DNA from: Methanobacterium sp.
GTDB taxonomy: Archaea > Methanobacteriota > Methanobacteria > Methanobacteriales > Methanobacteriaceae
Length of the DNA: 13,378 bases
Direction: 5' to 3'
NCBI GenBank assembly: GCA_039666455.1
Contig: JAVSLW010000034.1
Location: forward strand, 1-13,378
Under the pieces are notes generated by a model. It ran no database searches. It worked only from the letters and a program-made list of their open reading frames with translations, and was not told the DNA's origin. This document shows positions 6,095 through 13,134 of the stretch, piece by piece. Each line of letters opens with the position of its first letter. The stretch's first letter is position 1. A program made the translations under genes and the position numbers.

Positions 6095-7993
6095 ATGCCA
6101 AATCGTTGCAGTAAACCAGATAACCTACCAGATAAACCCGGCGTATACATAATGAGAAATATAGACAACGATGTTCTCTATGTTGGTAAAGCAAAGTCAT
6201 TGATAAAAAGGGTTAAATCCTATTTCAGTACCCAAGAACATCCTTTAAAAACAAAATTGCTGATGAGTCATTTTCACAATTTAGAATATATTATAACTGA
6301 TACAGAAAAGGAAGCGCTTATTTTAGAGTCCAATTTCATAAAAAAATACAAACCAAGATACAACATAAGATTAAAGGACGATAAAAGATATCCATACATC
6401 AAAATTACCAGTGAAGATTTTCCAAGGGTTCTAATTACAAGAAATGTTAGAGACGACAATGCATATTACTATGGGCCTTTTACTGATACTGGATCTGTTA
6501 GAAGAATGATTAAATCCTTAAAAGAACTCTTTAAAATAAGGGAATGCCGAAATATGAATGGACCATGCCTTAATTATCAGATTCACCTGTGTAATGCTCC
6601 TTGCAGTGGTAAAATTACAAAAGAATCATATAACGAAATTATAGATAAAATTAACCTGTTTTTTGAGGGTAAGTACAGTGAAATAATTGAAATGCTAAAT
6701 AAATCAATGTTAGAAGCTGCAAGTAACTGCGAATTTGAAAAAGCAGCGGTTTTAAGGGATCAAATCCAGTCAGTAGACAGTATTTTTGAAAAACAGAAAA
6801 TAGAATTTGATAGGGGACTTGAACAGGACGTGATAGCCTGTGCATATGATGAAAAAGCAGCATGTGTTGTTGTTTTTTCAATCAGGGACGGAAAGATCAC
6901 TGGAAAGGATGATTTTTTGATGAGCGGTGTAGAAGATGCCCTTCCAGATAAAATACTTTCAGCCGTCGAAAATCATAGATTTTCGGGGTCCTTGAAAACT
7001 TCGTTTTCGGGACATCGAAATTATAAATTTCGAATGCCACGAAATTTTCAATTTCGTACGACCGTCGAAAAAGCAGAGCTTTTGAACGCCTTCCTTAAAC
7101 AGTATTATATGACACCCCGGCATATACCTTCACAAATAATCATAGAGTACATTCCAGATGAGCTTGATTTAATAAAGGAATGGCTTTCTGAAAAAAGAGG
7201 GCGTGAAGTTGATATTAGACTTCCAAAAAATGGTACTGAAGGCCGTCTGATTCAAATGGTTGCAAAAAACGCTGCCATTATAAAAAATCAGGAAAAAGAA
7301 GTAAGAGGTGCGTTGTTTGACCTTAAAAAATACCTTAACCTCCCCAAAATTCCAAGGAAAGTTGAAGCCTTTGACATCTCCAATATCAGCGGTAAGCTTT
7401 CTGCAGGATCAATGGTGGTTTTTGAGGATGCTGTGCCTAAAAAAAGCAGGTACAGACGGTATAAAATCCGGATGGATGGGCCTGATGACTATGCAATGAT
7501 AAGAAACGTTATAAAAAGGAGATACAGTAAAATTTCTCCAGGGGAAAATGATAAAAAGCCTGACCTGATTCTTGTAGATGGAGGTAAAGGACAGCTTAAC
7601 GCAGCCTTAGACGTATTAAAATCCCTTGGTCTTGAAGATATACCAGTTATCGGTCTTGCTAAGGAATTTGAAAATGTATTTGTACCTGGAGTTTCAAATC
7701 CCATTATTTTGCCGCGTAATTTGGAAGCATTACATCTTTTACAGAGAATAAGGGATGAGGCGCATCGTTTTGCAGTTACATACCATAAGAAACTGAGATC
7801 CAAGGAGCTGAGGCATTCTATACTTGATGAAATAAAGGGAGTGGGAGAAAAACGAAAAATAAATCTTTTAAAGCATTTTGGAGATATAGAAGGCATTAAA
7901 TGTGCAGATATTAATGAGATTGCAGAAGTTGAAGGTATTAACAGGAACCTGGCCCATATTATTTACAAGCACCTCCATGGAAAAGGCTATTAA
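6095..7993 (+). CDS. uvrC: Excinuclease ABC subunit C with in-frame palindromic insertion
   Basis: UvrC makes both the 3' and 5' incisions around a lesion held by UvrB. The 632 residues contain the N-terminal GIY-YIG nuclease (GVY 16-18, YVG 29-31), a Cys cluster (near 149-171), a UVR motif (EFEKAAVLRDQI) that docks on UvrB, and the RNase H-like nuclease with D427 (FDIS), D495 (LVDGGKGQ) and H557 (DEAHRF). Helix-hairpin-helix motifs (IKGVGEKRK, VEGINRNLA) close the protein. The start ATG is preceded by AGGGGCGAT. Residues 292-324 are an extra Arg/Lys/Phe-rich segment encoded by a 99-bp palindromic insertion. Removing it restores a normal family reading, SAV joined to EKAELLNAFLKQYY. All catalytic residues are present and the frame is intact, so the protein is probably functional. 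Confidence 0.97.
   Translation: MPNRCSKPDNLPDKPGVYIMRNIDNDVLYVGKAKSLIKRVKSYFSTQEHPLKTKLLMSHFHNLEYIITDTEKEALILESNFIKKYKPRYNIRLKDDKRYPYIKITSEDFPRVLITRNVRDDNAYYYGPFTDTGSVRRMIKSLKELFKIRECRNMNGPCLNYQIHLCNAPCSGKITKESYNEIIDKINLFFEGKYSEIIEMLNKSMLEAASNCEFEKAAVLRDQIQSVDSIFEKQKIEFDRGLEQDVIACAYDEKAACVVVFSIRDGKITGKDDFLMSGVEDALPDKILSAVENHRFSGSLKTSFSGHRNYKFRMPRNFQFRTTVEKAELLNAFLKQYYMTPRHIPSQIIIEYIPDELDLIKEWLSEKRGREVDIRLPKNGTEGRLIQMVAKNAAIIKNQEKEVRGALFDLKKYLNLPKIPRKVEAFDISNISGKLSAGSMVVFEDAVPKKSRYRRYKIRMDGPDDYAMIRNVIKRRYSKISPGENDKKPDLILVDGGKGQLNAALDVLKSLGLEDIPVIGLAKEFENVFVPGVSNPIILPRNLEALHLLQRIRDEAHRFAVTYHKKLRSKELRHSILDEIKGVGEKRKINLLKHFGDIEGIKCADINEIAEVEGINRNLAHIIYKHLHGKGY
6963..7071. mobile_element. Palindrome-rich 99-bp insertion within uvrC, with 10-bp direct repeat
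   Basis: The decamer CCGTCGAAAA occurs at 6963-6972 and again at 7062-7071, exactly 99 bp (33 codons) apart, like a target duplication or element edge. Between them lie four consecutive hairpins with 3-nt loops: 6967-6985 (perfect 8-bp stem, loop ATA), 6991-7011 (6 perfect pairs extended by two G-T and one C-G, loop TTC), 7015-7033 (perfect 8-bp stem, loop ATA) and 7039-7057 (perfect 8-bp stem, loop TTC). The loops alternate ATA, TTC, ATA, TTC, and the CGAAA-starting units recur every 49-50 bp, so the insert looks like two tandem copies of a two-hairpin unit. It is translated in frame. It resembles in principle the palindromic elements inserted in Rickettsia genes. No transposase is present, so any mobility would be supplied elsewhere. 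Confidence 0.75.
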
Positions 7994-8063
7994 AAGAAGT
8001 TGATTTTTCAATTTAGATAGCTTGAAAGTTAACCAGAGGGCAAAATATTAATATGTTTTAAAT

Positions 8064-9347
8064 ATGAAACATATGATGGATATGTCGTCTGTTAAAATTC
8101 TTGTTGTTGAAGATGAAAGCATTGTGGCCATGGATTTAAGACATCGGCTGGAAAATATGAATTATACAGTGCTTGCAGTAGTACCTTCTGGAGAGGAAGC
8201 AGTAGAAAAAGCTGCTCTAATGCGACCTGATTTAATTTTGATGGACATTGTACTTAATGAAAAAATGGACGGTATTCAGGCGGCGCAAATAATTAAAGAC
8301 AATTATAATATTCCTGTTTTGTATTTAACTGCTTATTCTGACGAGAAAACATTAAAAAGAGCTAAAATAACCGGTCCGTTTGGTTACATTATCAAGCCTT
8401 TTGAAGACAGGGAATTACACAGTGCAATTGAAATAGCACTTTACAAGCATGAAATGGAGACAAAACTTAGAGCTAACGAAAAATGGCTTTCCACCACACT
8501 TGAAAGTATAGGAGAAGCAGTAATAACCACAGATGAAAAGGGATACATCACATTCATGAATCCCATGGCTCAAAAAATTACTGGGTGGAGTCAGGAAGAA
8601 GCAACTGGAAATCCACTTGAAAACATCTTCAGAATTATTGATGAAAAAACAGAAGAACCAGTTGATTTATCAATAGATGCTCTTCTTAAAAAAAATTCAG
8701 TAACCAGTGTAAACGATAATATACTTCTTATAACCAAATACGGCACTAAAGTGCCTGTTAGCAATACAAATGCTCCAATAACAGATGATAAGAACATAAA
8801 AACAGGTATAGTACTTGTTTTTCAGGATATTACTCAACGAAAAAAAGCTGAAAAGGAAAGAGAACAATTATTAAAGGAAAAGGCCAGAAGCGAACTTTTT
8901 GGTTTTCTTTTAAGCGCAATACCTGTTTTTGCATCCAGTATTCCACCCCAAATTAGAAATAATATAGCAAAAAGCTTTGCTGACCGATTTGAAAAAAATA
9001 TGAAACCTGGATTTGAGGAGAGTATTTCTAAATGCCTTTCTTTTAAATTATCACCCTCCAGTGAAAATGTTTTTAGCTGTTATATGGACTGGATTGAAGG
9101 ATTTTTATCAAATTTAGGGATTGAAGTTAAAGAACTGTCCAGAGAGAAGAAACTAATAGTATTTTCTAACTGCCCCTGGGAAAAGGAAGCGCGTTACAGT
9201 CCCATGTTCTGCATTATTTGCAGGATAATTGTTATACGCAGTTTTACATGGACATCCATCAGGGGTCATGTAGAACATGTTTCATGCATGGCTGAAGGAA
9301 GCAAAGGATGTGCTTTTCAATTTATTTTATCTGAAGATACTGCTTAA
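8064..9347 (+). CDS. Response regulator: receiver-PAS-MetOD1/V4R-like output
   Basis: A 427-residue cytosolic signalling protein. The receiver domain spans about residues 10-130, with acidic pocket E16-D17, phospho-acceptor D61 (LILMDI), T89 and K111 (IIKPF), so it should be phosphorylatable. A PAS domain follows (about 137-268, from WLSTTLESIGEAVITTD to VLVFQDITQRKKAE), then a short coiled helix. The C-terminal domain (about 285-425) looks like methanogen output domain 1 (MetOD1), with C370 in NCPW, C383 and C386 in FCIICR, and a V4R-like ending with C408 and C416 (CMAEGSKGCAFQF). The cysteines could bind a metal or small ligand, which is inference. There is no kinase or DNA-binding domain. 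Several in-frame ATGs (8064, 8073, 8076, 8082) crowd the start, and 8082 (MSSVKILVVED) is a credible alternative. Probably co-transcribed with the next gene. Confidence 0.88.
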   Translation: MKHMMDMSSVKILVVEDESIVAMDLRHRLENMNYTVLAVVPSGEEAVEKAALMRPDLILMDIVLNEKMDGIQAAQIIKDNYNIPVLYLTAYSDEKTLKRAKITGPFGYIIKPFEDRELHSAIEIALYKHEMETKLRANEKWLSTTLESIGEAVITTDEKGYITFMNPMAQKITGWSQEEATGNPLENIFRIIDEKTEEPVDLSIDALLKKNSVTSVNDNILLITKYGTKVPVSNTNAPITDDKNIKTGIVLVFQDITQRKKAEKEREQLLKEKARSELFGFLLSAIPVFASSIPPQIRNNIAKSFADRFEKNMKPGFEESISKCLSFKLSPSSENVFSCYMDWIEGFLSNLGIEVKELSREKKLIVFSNCPWEKEARYSPMFCIICRIIVIRSFTWTSIRGHVEHVSCMAEGSKGCAFQFILSEDTA

Positions 9348-9357
9348 ATTAATCTAA

Positions 9358-9365
9358 AGGAAGTG
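9358..9365 (+). promoter_or_regulatory. Shine-Dalgarno sequence deciding the TTG start at 9371
   Basis: AGGAAGTG matches the archaeal consensus AGGAGGTG in 7 of 8 positions and lies 5 nt before TTG 9371. This supports the rare start codon over later ATGs, which would remove the first part of the ATPase fold. Confidence 0.6.
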
Positions 9366-9370
9366 TAAAA

Positions 9371-10081
9371 TTGGAAAGAATAAAAACAGGAATATCAATA
9401 TTTGATGAAATTACAGGAGGATTTCCAGCAGGAAGAACCATGCTTATTACAGGCGATGCAGGTTCAGGTAAAACAATATTCGGGCTGCATTTTGCAAAAA
9501 ATAGCTGCGATCAGGGGCTTAAAACTGCATATATTACTACAGAAGAAGATGCACATGACCTTAACCTTCAGGGAGACTCTTTTAACTGGAATTTAAAAGA
9601 GTATCAGGAAAAGGGGCTGCTCAAATTTATAGAACTTGCAGAAATTAGAGCAAGAGTTACTGAGGCTGAAATAAGCATAAATATTGATACTGTGAAGGGA
9701 AACTTTGCAAAAATAATTGAACACATCCCCGGTGATATTAAAGTTGTTATAATTGATAATTTAAGTGGTTACACTGCTAAATTAACTCCCTATGAATTTA
9801 GAGATCGTTTAGATCACCTGGTATTTGAATTAAAAAAGAGGGATATAACCACTCTCCTTATATTAGACAGTGCCACTTCCAATGAATTTAATGAACTTGC
9901 CCTGTTTTCAGTTTACGGTGCAATAAAACTGATGAAACGTGAAAATCCATACACCGGCCGAAGAGAAAGAGTGATGGATATAGTGAAAATAAGAAGTACC
10001 AGAACTCCCATACAGTTCATGACATATGAAATTAATTCTAAAGGACTTGAAATATTGTCAAGAGCTGAAAAAATAGGATAA
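9371..10081 (+). CDS. KaiC-like RecA-superfamily ATPase
   Basis: A single-domain KaiC-type ATPase of 236 residues. The sequence opens with ERIKTGISIFDEITGGFPAG, the standard KaiC/RadA lead-in, then Walker A GDAGSGKT (28-35). The tandem catalytic glutamates E58-E59 (TTEED) and Walker B VVIIDN (D129) follow. The basic strand KRENPYTGRRERVMDIVKIRST and a closing EINSKGLEIL are typical of the family. Single-domain archaeal relatives are thought to act in signalling, and nothing here shows a circadian function. It starts with TTG supported by a strong Shine-Dalgarno sequence, 23 bp after the receiver-PAS regulator, so the two are almost certainly one operon. The ATPase may respond to or act on that regulator, which is inference. 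No membrane segment is seen. Confidence 0.9.
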   Translation: MERIKTGISIFDEITGGFPAGRTMLITGDAGSGKTIFGLHFAKNSCDQGLKTAYITTEEDAHDLNLQGDSFNWNLKEYQEKGLLKFIELAEIRARVTEAEISINIDTVKGNFAKIIEHIPGDIKVVIIDNLSGYTAKLTPYEFRDRLDHLVFELKKRDITTLLILDSATSNEFNELALFSVYGAIKLMKRENPYTGRRERVMDIVKIRSTRTPIQFMTYEINSKGLEILSRAEKIG

Positions 10082-10310
10082 TATTATTTTAGGTACTGAT
10101 CCTTTTATTGGTTTATGTTTTTTGTGGTATGGGAAGGTTGGTAATTCTTTTAGGGTCCAGATGTGGTCTGTGACTATGTATACGTCATAGGAGTTCTTTT
10201 TTTGATATTTCCTGAATATTTATCCTCTTATATGTGTTTTACAAGGTTTTTCAAGGAGTTGTGTGGTCTTCAAAGAAGTATTTCAAAAGGTCACTATCTA
10301 ATCTTAAAAA
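10082..10310 (-). pseudogene. Decayed minus-strand coding relic, family not recognised
   Basis: Between the KaiC-like gene and the DUF11 gene the minus strand holds protein-like sequence broken by lesions. From about 10310 to 10251 one frame reads DSDLLKYFFEDHTTP before TGA. A neighbouring frame then continues EKPCKTHIRG, meets TAA at 10220-10222, and in the same frame resumes IFRKYQKKNSYDVYIVTDHI, then WTLKELPTFPYHKKHKPIKG. So one frameshift and one stop separate segments that look like one continuous C-terminal region. Composition (Tyr, His, Lys-Pro runs) reads as real protein. I do not recognise the family; a transposase or an accessory enzyme is possible. It accounts for most of this 276-bp gap. 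No intact gene is visible here. Confidence 0.45.
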
Positions 10311-10331
10311 AATAAAAAAATAAAAAATAAA
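10303..10331 (-). terminator. Poly-T transcription terminator after the DUF11 gene
   Basis: On the minus strand, about 27 nt after the DUF11 stop, the transcript would carry successive T runs (roughly TTTATTTTTTATTTTTTTATTTTTTT). Archaeal termination depends on such oligo-T tracts without a required hairpin, and none is seen here. Confidence 0.55.
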
Positions 10332-10357
10332 GGGTTTTAAGTCTTGAAATTATCTTT

Positions 10358-13081
10358 TTAGTTCTTTTTAGACAATATCATTCCAGCAAGAACTAATAGA
10401 ATCGCTAGTAACATTCCGCCAATAGGAACTCCTGTTGGTTGCATTGGAACTGCTGCATGCGTAATTGGAGTTACTGGTGCAGACTTAATTGGAGTTACTG
10501 GAGTTACTGGCTCTGGTGCTGGACCTACAGTTACAGTGGTGTTTGCTTGGTTGTTTGTGGTGTTTTGATCGTAGTTGGTTCCGTTTATAGTTGCAGTGTT
10601 GGTTAGTTGGGTGTTTGAAGCAATAACTTGTGCTATGATGTTCAGTACTGCGGTTGCGTTGGTTGCTAAGTTTCCAATAGTCCATATTCCGGTTGTGGAA
10701 TTGTAATTACCGTCAGCTGATATGAAACGTAGTCCTGCAGGTAATAAATCAGTTACAGTTACTCCTGTAGCGTTATCCGGCCCATGATTACGTGCGGTTA
10801 ATGTGAATGTGACATTATCCAGGTAATTAGGATTAGGATTGTTCACTGTTTTGCTGATTCCAAGGTCTGAAGCTGCATTTACAGTTACAGTGGTGTTTGC
10901 TTGGTTGTTTGTGGTGTTTTGATCGTAGTTGGTTCCGTTTATAGTTGCAGTATTGGTTAGTTGGGTGTTTGAAGCAATAACTTGTGCTATGATGTTCAGT
11001 ACTGCGGTTGCGTTGGTTGCTAAGTTTCCAATAGTCCATATTCCGGTTGTGGAATTGTAATTACCGTCAGCTGATATGAAACGTAGTCCTGCAGGTAATA
11101 AATCAGTTACAGTTACTCCTGTAGCGTTATCCGGCCCATGATTACGTGCGGTTAATGTGAATGTGACATTATCCAGGTAATTAGGATTAGGATTGTTCAC
11201 TGTTTTGCTGATTCCAAGGTCTGAAGCTGCATTTACAGTTACAGTGGTGTTTGCTTGGTTGTTTGTGGTGTTTTGATCGTAGTTGGTTCCGTTTATAGTT
11301 GCAGTATTGGTTAGTTGGGTGTTTGAAGCAATAACTTGTGCTATGATGTTCAGTACTGCGGTTGCGTTGGTTGCTAAGTTTCCAATAGTCCATATTCCGG
11401 TTGTGGAATTGTAATTACCGTCAGCTGATATGAAACGTAGTCCTGCAGGTAATAAATCAGTTACAGTTACTCCTGTAGCGTTATCCGGCCCATGATTACG
11501 TGCGGTTAATGTGAATGTGACATTATCCAGGTAATTAGGATTAGGATTGTTCACTGTTTTGCTGATTCCAAGGTCTGAAGCTGCATTTACAGTTACAGTG
11601 GTGTTTGCTTGGTTGTTTGTGGTGTTTTGATCGTAGTTGGTTCCGTTTATAGTTGCAGTATTGGTTAGTTGGGTGTTTGAAGCAATAACTTGTGCTATGA
11701 TGTTCAGTACTGCGGTTGCGTTGGTTGCTAAGTTTCCAATAGTCCATATTCCGGTTGTGGAATTGTAATTACCGTCAGCTGATATGAAACGTAGTCCTGC
11801 AGGTAATAAATCAGTTACAGTTACTCCTGTAGCGTTATCCGGCCCATGATTACGTGCGGTTAATGTGAATGTGACATTCTGCAGGTAATTTGGATTAGGA
11901 TTGTTCACTGTTTTGGTAATGCTCAAGTCAGAGGTGTCTACATCTAATCCTCCTACAGGAACCTGTGCTTCAGCTTCGGCGTGTCCAATTATCAAATTAA
12001 CCAGACCCTCGCCAAGAAGGCCAAGAATCTGTAATCTTAAAGCATCACCAGATGCTCGGGCATAAGTACCATCAGGAGTTGTAGTCTCTTCATCAGCACC
12101 TAATGAAAGAGTTAGCACGTGTAGGTAGAAAAGACCAAAATCAATACCGATATCAACGCTTCCATCGGCAGTTAATTGTGCTAATATACTTTCACCAAAT
12201 GCTCTAATATCTGCTACTTGCCAGTTGAAGTCTGCAATAGCGCCTCCAGGATTTCCATTCACAGAAGCTATTGCATTTGTTTGTAATGCTTCGATTTCCA
12301 ATAAATTGAAACCCAATAGAGTTACAGTTATATTGGCTGCTCCAGAGTTTGAAGAACTCACCAGTAAGCCTGTATTAAAGTTAGGAATTACGCTACTATC
12401 TGCAGTTATAGCATCTACATTTAAGGACAATAAACTGATTAAGAGCTGTATACCTAAATCAAGTGATGCTACGTCACTTCCTCCACTTGATTCTGGTGGA
12501 TTTATGCTTGAATAAGCAGTAGCATTTAAAAGCCCTACATCAAGCCCTAAACTTAGTAGGAGAGCATCTAAAGTAGCATTAGCACTTACGTCGAGTCCTC
12601 CATATTTGTAACCCTCATTACCTGTGGAATATACATCTAAAAGCCCTGATAACAAACTACCACTTAAAAGCCGAACTTCTAAAGGTGTACCTCCACCATT
12701 AGAATAAGGTGAATTTGTACTATTTACCCATGCACTTGACCTTCCAGCATAGATATCTAATAATATACTGGGAAGCGCGCCTACATTTAAAAGGTAACTA
12801 GAAGCATTGCCACTGTATGTGGGTAATTCATAGAGCCTAAAATTTGCAGTACCATAAAGATTAGGATCACCTGGATCAGAACTCGGAGTAACTGTTATTG
12901 TTTTTGCTATTGGGACGTAACCTAACTTATTTGCAATTACTATGAAAACCGTGTTGGTATCTATGAAATTTACAGAATAACTCCCATCATCATTTGTCAA
13001 TGTTTCAGATACTAAAGTACCGTTTTGAAGGTGTACCTTTATTGAAGCATTTGCCAGTCCATTATTGGTAGAATTATCCAA
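10358..13081 (-). CDS. DUF11-repeat cell-surface protein, 5'-truncated
   Basis: At least 907 residues of a large extracellular protein. The visible N-terminus (about 1-75, GLANASIKVHLQNGTLV...DDGSYSVNF) is a carboxypeptidase-regulatory-like beta fold. Next is a Leu/Gly/Ser-rich domain of about 300 residues that I cannot name. Four DUF11 beta-sandwich repeats begin at residues 385, 503, 621 and 739. A Pro/Thr linker and C-terminal anchor (GGMLLAILLVLAGMILSKKN) follow. Many N-X-S/T sequons (NAT, NVT, NST) suggest N-glycosylation. No signal peptide exists in the open frame. The only start is TTG at 13081, in the middle of what looks like a domain strand (VLDNSTNN), with a stop five codons upstream at 13094-13096. 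The candidate IS end at 13085 sits exactly there, so the real 5' end appears cut away. Probably a non-functional remnant, although it is otherwise intact. Confidence 0.85.
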   Translation of the reverse strand: MDNSTNNGLANASIKVHLQNGTLVSETLTNDDGSYSVNFIDTNTVFIVIANKLGYVPIAKTITVTPSSDPGDPNLYGTANFRLYELPTYSGNASSYLLNVGALPSILLDIYAGRSSAWVNSTNSPYSNGGGTPLEVRLLSGSLLSGLLDVYSTGNEGYKYGGLDVSANATLDALLLSLGLDVGLLNATAYSSINPPESSGGSDVASLDLGIQLLISLLSLNVDAITADSSVIPNFNTGLLVSSSNSGAANITVTLLGFNLLEIEALQTNAIASVNGNPGGAIADFNWQVADIRAFGESILAQLTADGSVDIGIDFGLFYLHVLTLSLGADEETTTPDGTYARASGDALRLQILGLLGEGLVNLIIGHAEAEAQVPVGGLDVDTSDLSITKTVNNPNPNYLQNVTFTLTARNHGPDNATGVTVTDLLPAGLRFISADGNYNSTTGIWTIGNLATNATAVLNIIAQVIASNTQLTNTATINGTNYDQNTTNNQANTTVTVNAASDLGISKTVNNPNPNYLDNVTFTLTARNHGPDNATGVTVTDLLPAGLRFISADGNYNSTTGIWTIGNLATNATAVLNIIAQVIASNTQLTNTATINGTNYDQNTTNNQANTTVTVNAASDLGISKTVNNPNPNYLDNVTFTLTARNHGPDNATGVTVTDLLPAGLRFISADGNYNSTTGIWTIGNLATNATAVLNIIAQVIASNTQLTNTATINGTNYDQNTTNNQANTTVTVNAASDLGISKTVNNPNPNYLDNVTFTLTARNHGPDNATGVTVTDLLPAGLRFISADGNYNSTTGIWTIGNLATNATAVLNIIAQVIASNTQLTNTATINGTNYDQNTTNNQANTTVTVGPAPEPVTPVTPIKSAPVTPITHAAVPMQPTGVPIGGMLLAILLVLAGMILSKKN
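10526..11929 (-). repeat. Four near-identical 354-bp tandem repeats encoding DUF11 domains
   Basis: Units run 11929-11576, 11575-11222, 11221-10868 and 10867-10526 (the last lacks the final four codons). Each encodes 118 residues beginning D-L-(S/G)-I. The two middle units look identical by eye. The first unit differs mainly in its first 55 bp or so, and the last has an isolated change (GCAGTG for GCAGTA near 10597). Such identity at silent sites indicates recent duplication or ongoing gene conversion. The repeat number may vary between strains or be mis-assembled. Confidence 0.92.
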
Positions 13082-13084
13082 AAC

Positions 13085-13119
13085 TATAGTTAATTACGAA
13101 ACTTATTTAACTGATTAAT
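13085..13119 (+). repeat. Candidate IS terminal sequence, right element
   Basis: This segment begins TATAGT immediately after the last plausible DUF11 codons. It matches the minus-strand sequence 117-83 at 24 of 35 positions. It leads into the transposase start at 13135 after a further 15 bases. The octamer TTAATTAC occurs twice near it (13090-13097 and 13115-13122), which could be a transposase-binding repeat. The other end of the element is outside the window. Confidence 0.45.
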
Positions 13120-13134
13120 TACAGATATTCTTCT

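Noticed and set aside
6963..7071. Attenuator or terminator hairpins inside uvrC
   Set aside because: There is no T tract after the stems, archaeal termination does not rely on hairpins, and the segment is translated in frame. An inserted element explains it better.
7489..7896. 135-codon minus-strand frame inside uvrC
   Set aside because: It lies opposite the catalytic RNase H-like region of UvrC and has shadow-frame composition.
10485..11747. Four repeated 66-68-codon minus-strand frames (MDYWKLSNQRNRST...) within the DUF11 repeats
   Set aside because: They recur at 354-bp spacing only because the underlying DNA repeats do. They are out of frame with the clear DUF11 reading and lack their own start signals.
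10526..11929. CRISPR-like array
   Set aside because: The repeats are 354 bp and contiguous without variable spacers, and they encode protein domains.
12225..12515. 96-codon plus-strand frame opposite the DUF11 gene
   Set aside because: The minus-strand frame is continuous here with coherent domain composition. The plus frame has no promoter or Shine-Dalgarno support.
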